A program made the translations under genes and the position numbers. From Claveliimonas sp964652805 (GTDB lineage: Bacteria > Bacillota > Clostridia > Lachnospirales > Lachnospiraceae), in the NCBI GenBank assembly GCA_964652805.1, contig CAZZBJ010000113.1, positions 1-5,829 on the forward strand: DNA of 5,829 nt, given 5' to 3'. Shown in pieces: positions 5,274 through 5,829 of the stretch (the stretch's first letter is position 1; each line of letters begins with the position of its first letter). The notes below the pieces were generated by a model that did no database searches, had not been told where the DNA came from, and worked only from the letters and a program-made list of their open reading frames with translations.

Positions 5274-5829
5274 ATGGGAATTTACGAAGAACTGCAGGCA
5301 AGAGGGCTGATTGCCCAGGTGACAGATGAGGAGGAGATCAGAGAACTCATCAACAACGGAAAGGCAACCTTTTACATCGGGTTTGACCCCACGGCGGACA
5401 GCCTTCATGTGGGACACTTTATGGCCCTCTGTCTCATGAAGAGACTTCAGGAAGCGGGCAACCGGCCCATCGCCCTGATCGGCGGCGGCACCGGGCACAT
5501 CGGAGACCCCTCCGGCAGGTCGGACATGCGCTCCATGATGACGCCGGAGCAGATCCGGCATAACTGCGACTGCTTTAAAAAGCAGATGAGCCGATTCATC
5601 GATTTCTCCGAGGGCAAGGCCCTGATGGTGAACAACGCAGACTGGCTGCTGGACCTGAACTACATTGACCTGCTCCGGGAGGTGGGCCCCCACTTCAGCG
5701 TCAACCGCATGCTGACAGCGGAGTGCTACAAGCAGAGGATGGAGAAGGGACTGAGTTTCCTGGAATTCAACTACATGATCATGCAGAGCTATGATTTCTA
5801 TGTGCTGTACCAGAAATACGGCTGCAACA
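5274..5829 (+). CDS. tyrS: Tyrosyl-tRNA synthetase TyrS (5' part, cut by window end)
   Basis: TyrS is a class I synthetase that activates tyrosine with ATP and attaches it to tRNA-Tyr. The first 185 residues are present, about 45% of a usual 410-420 residue protein. They show the tyrosine-pocket start YIGFDPTADSLHVGH (34-48) with the HIGH-type motif HVGH (45-48), GGGTGHIGDPSGRSDMR (70-86), and the recognition segment FNYMIMQSYDF, where Y167, Q171 and D174 match the Y-x3-Q-x2-D tyrosine-binding pattern. The KMSKS loop and the C-terminal anticodon and S4 domains lie beyond the window. The start is supported by AAGGAG seven bases upstream. The specifier codon UAC in the T-box leader independently confirms tyrosine specificity. 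Confidence 0.96.
   Translation, partial: MGIYEELQARGLIAQVTDEEEIRELINNGKATFYIGFDPTADSLHVGHFMALCLMKRLQEAGNRPIALIGGGTGHIGDPSGRSDMRSMMTPEQIRHNCDCFKKQMSRFIDFSEGKALMVNNADWLLDLNYIDLLREVGPHFSVNRMLTAECYKQRMEKGLSFLEFNYMIMQSYDFYVLYQKYGCN

Overview
The window looks like chromosome from a fairly GC-rich member of the Clostridia, most likely Lachnospiraceae or a close relative (Bacillota). This rests on the EcfA1-EcfA2-EcfT-TruA gene order, strong AAGGAG-type ribosome binding sites, sigma-A-like promoters and a tyrosine T-box riboswitch in front of tyrS. The genus is inference. All genes are on the + strand, and I see no mobile element, CRISPR array, tRNA or rRNA.

Layout: 1-108 holds no recognisable gene. 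A long AT-rich inverted repeat at 109-148 looks like a terminator for something upstream. Its left edge coincides with the -10 box of a candidate promoter (86-114) that would drive the first operon. That operon is ecfA1 (196-1053), ecfA2 (1038-1901), ecfT (1902-2726), truA (2799-3674, TTG start) and nagA (3628-4797). The genes overlap or abut except for a 72-base gap before truA. After nagA come two short overlapping inverted repeats, a good sigma-A-like promoter (4828-4856), a tyrosine-specific T-box leader with its antiterminator and terminator (about 4863-5187), and the first 185 codons of tyrS, cut by the window edge.

How the genes work together: EcfA1, EcfA2 and EcfT form the shared energy-coupling module of a group II ECF vitamin/micronutrient importer, which pairs with substrate-binding S components encoded elsewhere. 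TruA makes pseudouridines in the tRNA anticodon arm. NagA deacetylates N-acetylglucosamine-6-phosphate from amino sugars or cell wall recycling. TyrS charges tRNA-Tyr and is controlled by the charging state of that tRNA through the T-box.

These are mostly housekeeping genes and I found no convincing new system. The points worth a second look are the promoter embedded in the terminator-like repeat before ecfA1, the extended TruA C-terminus overlapping nagA by 47 bases, nagA occupying the place after truA where ribosomal protein genes are often found, and the details of the T-box leader.
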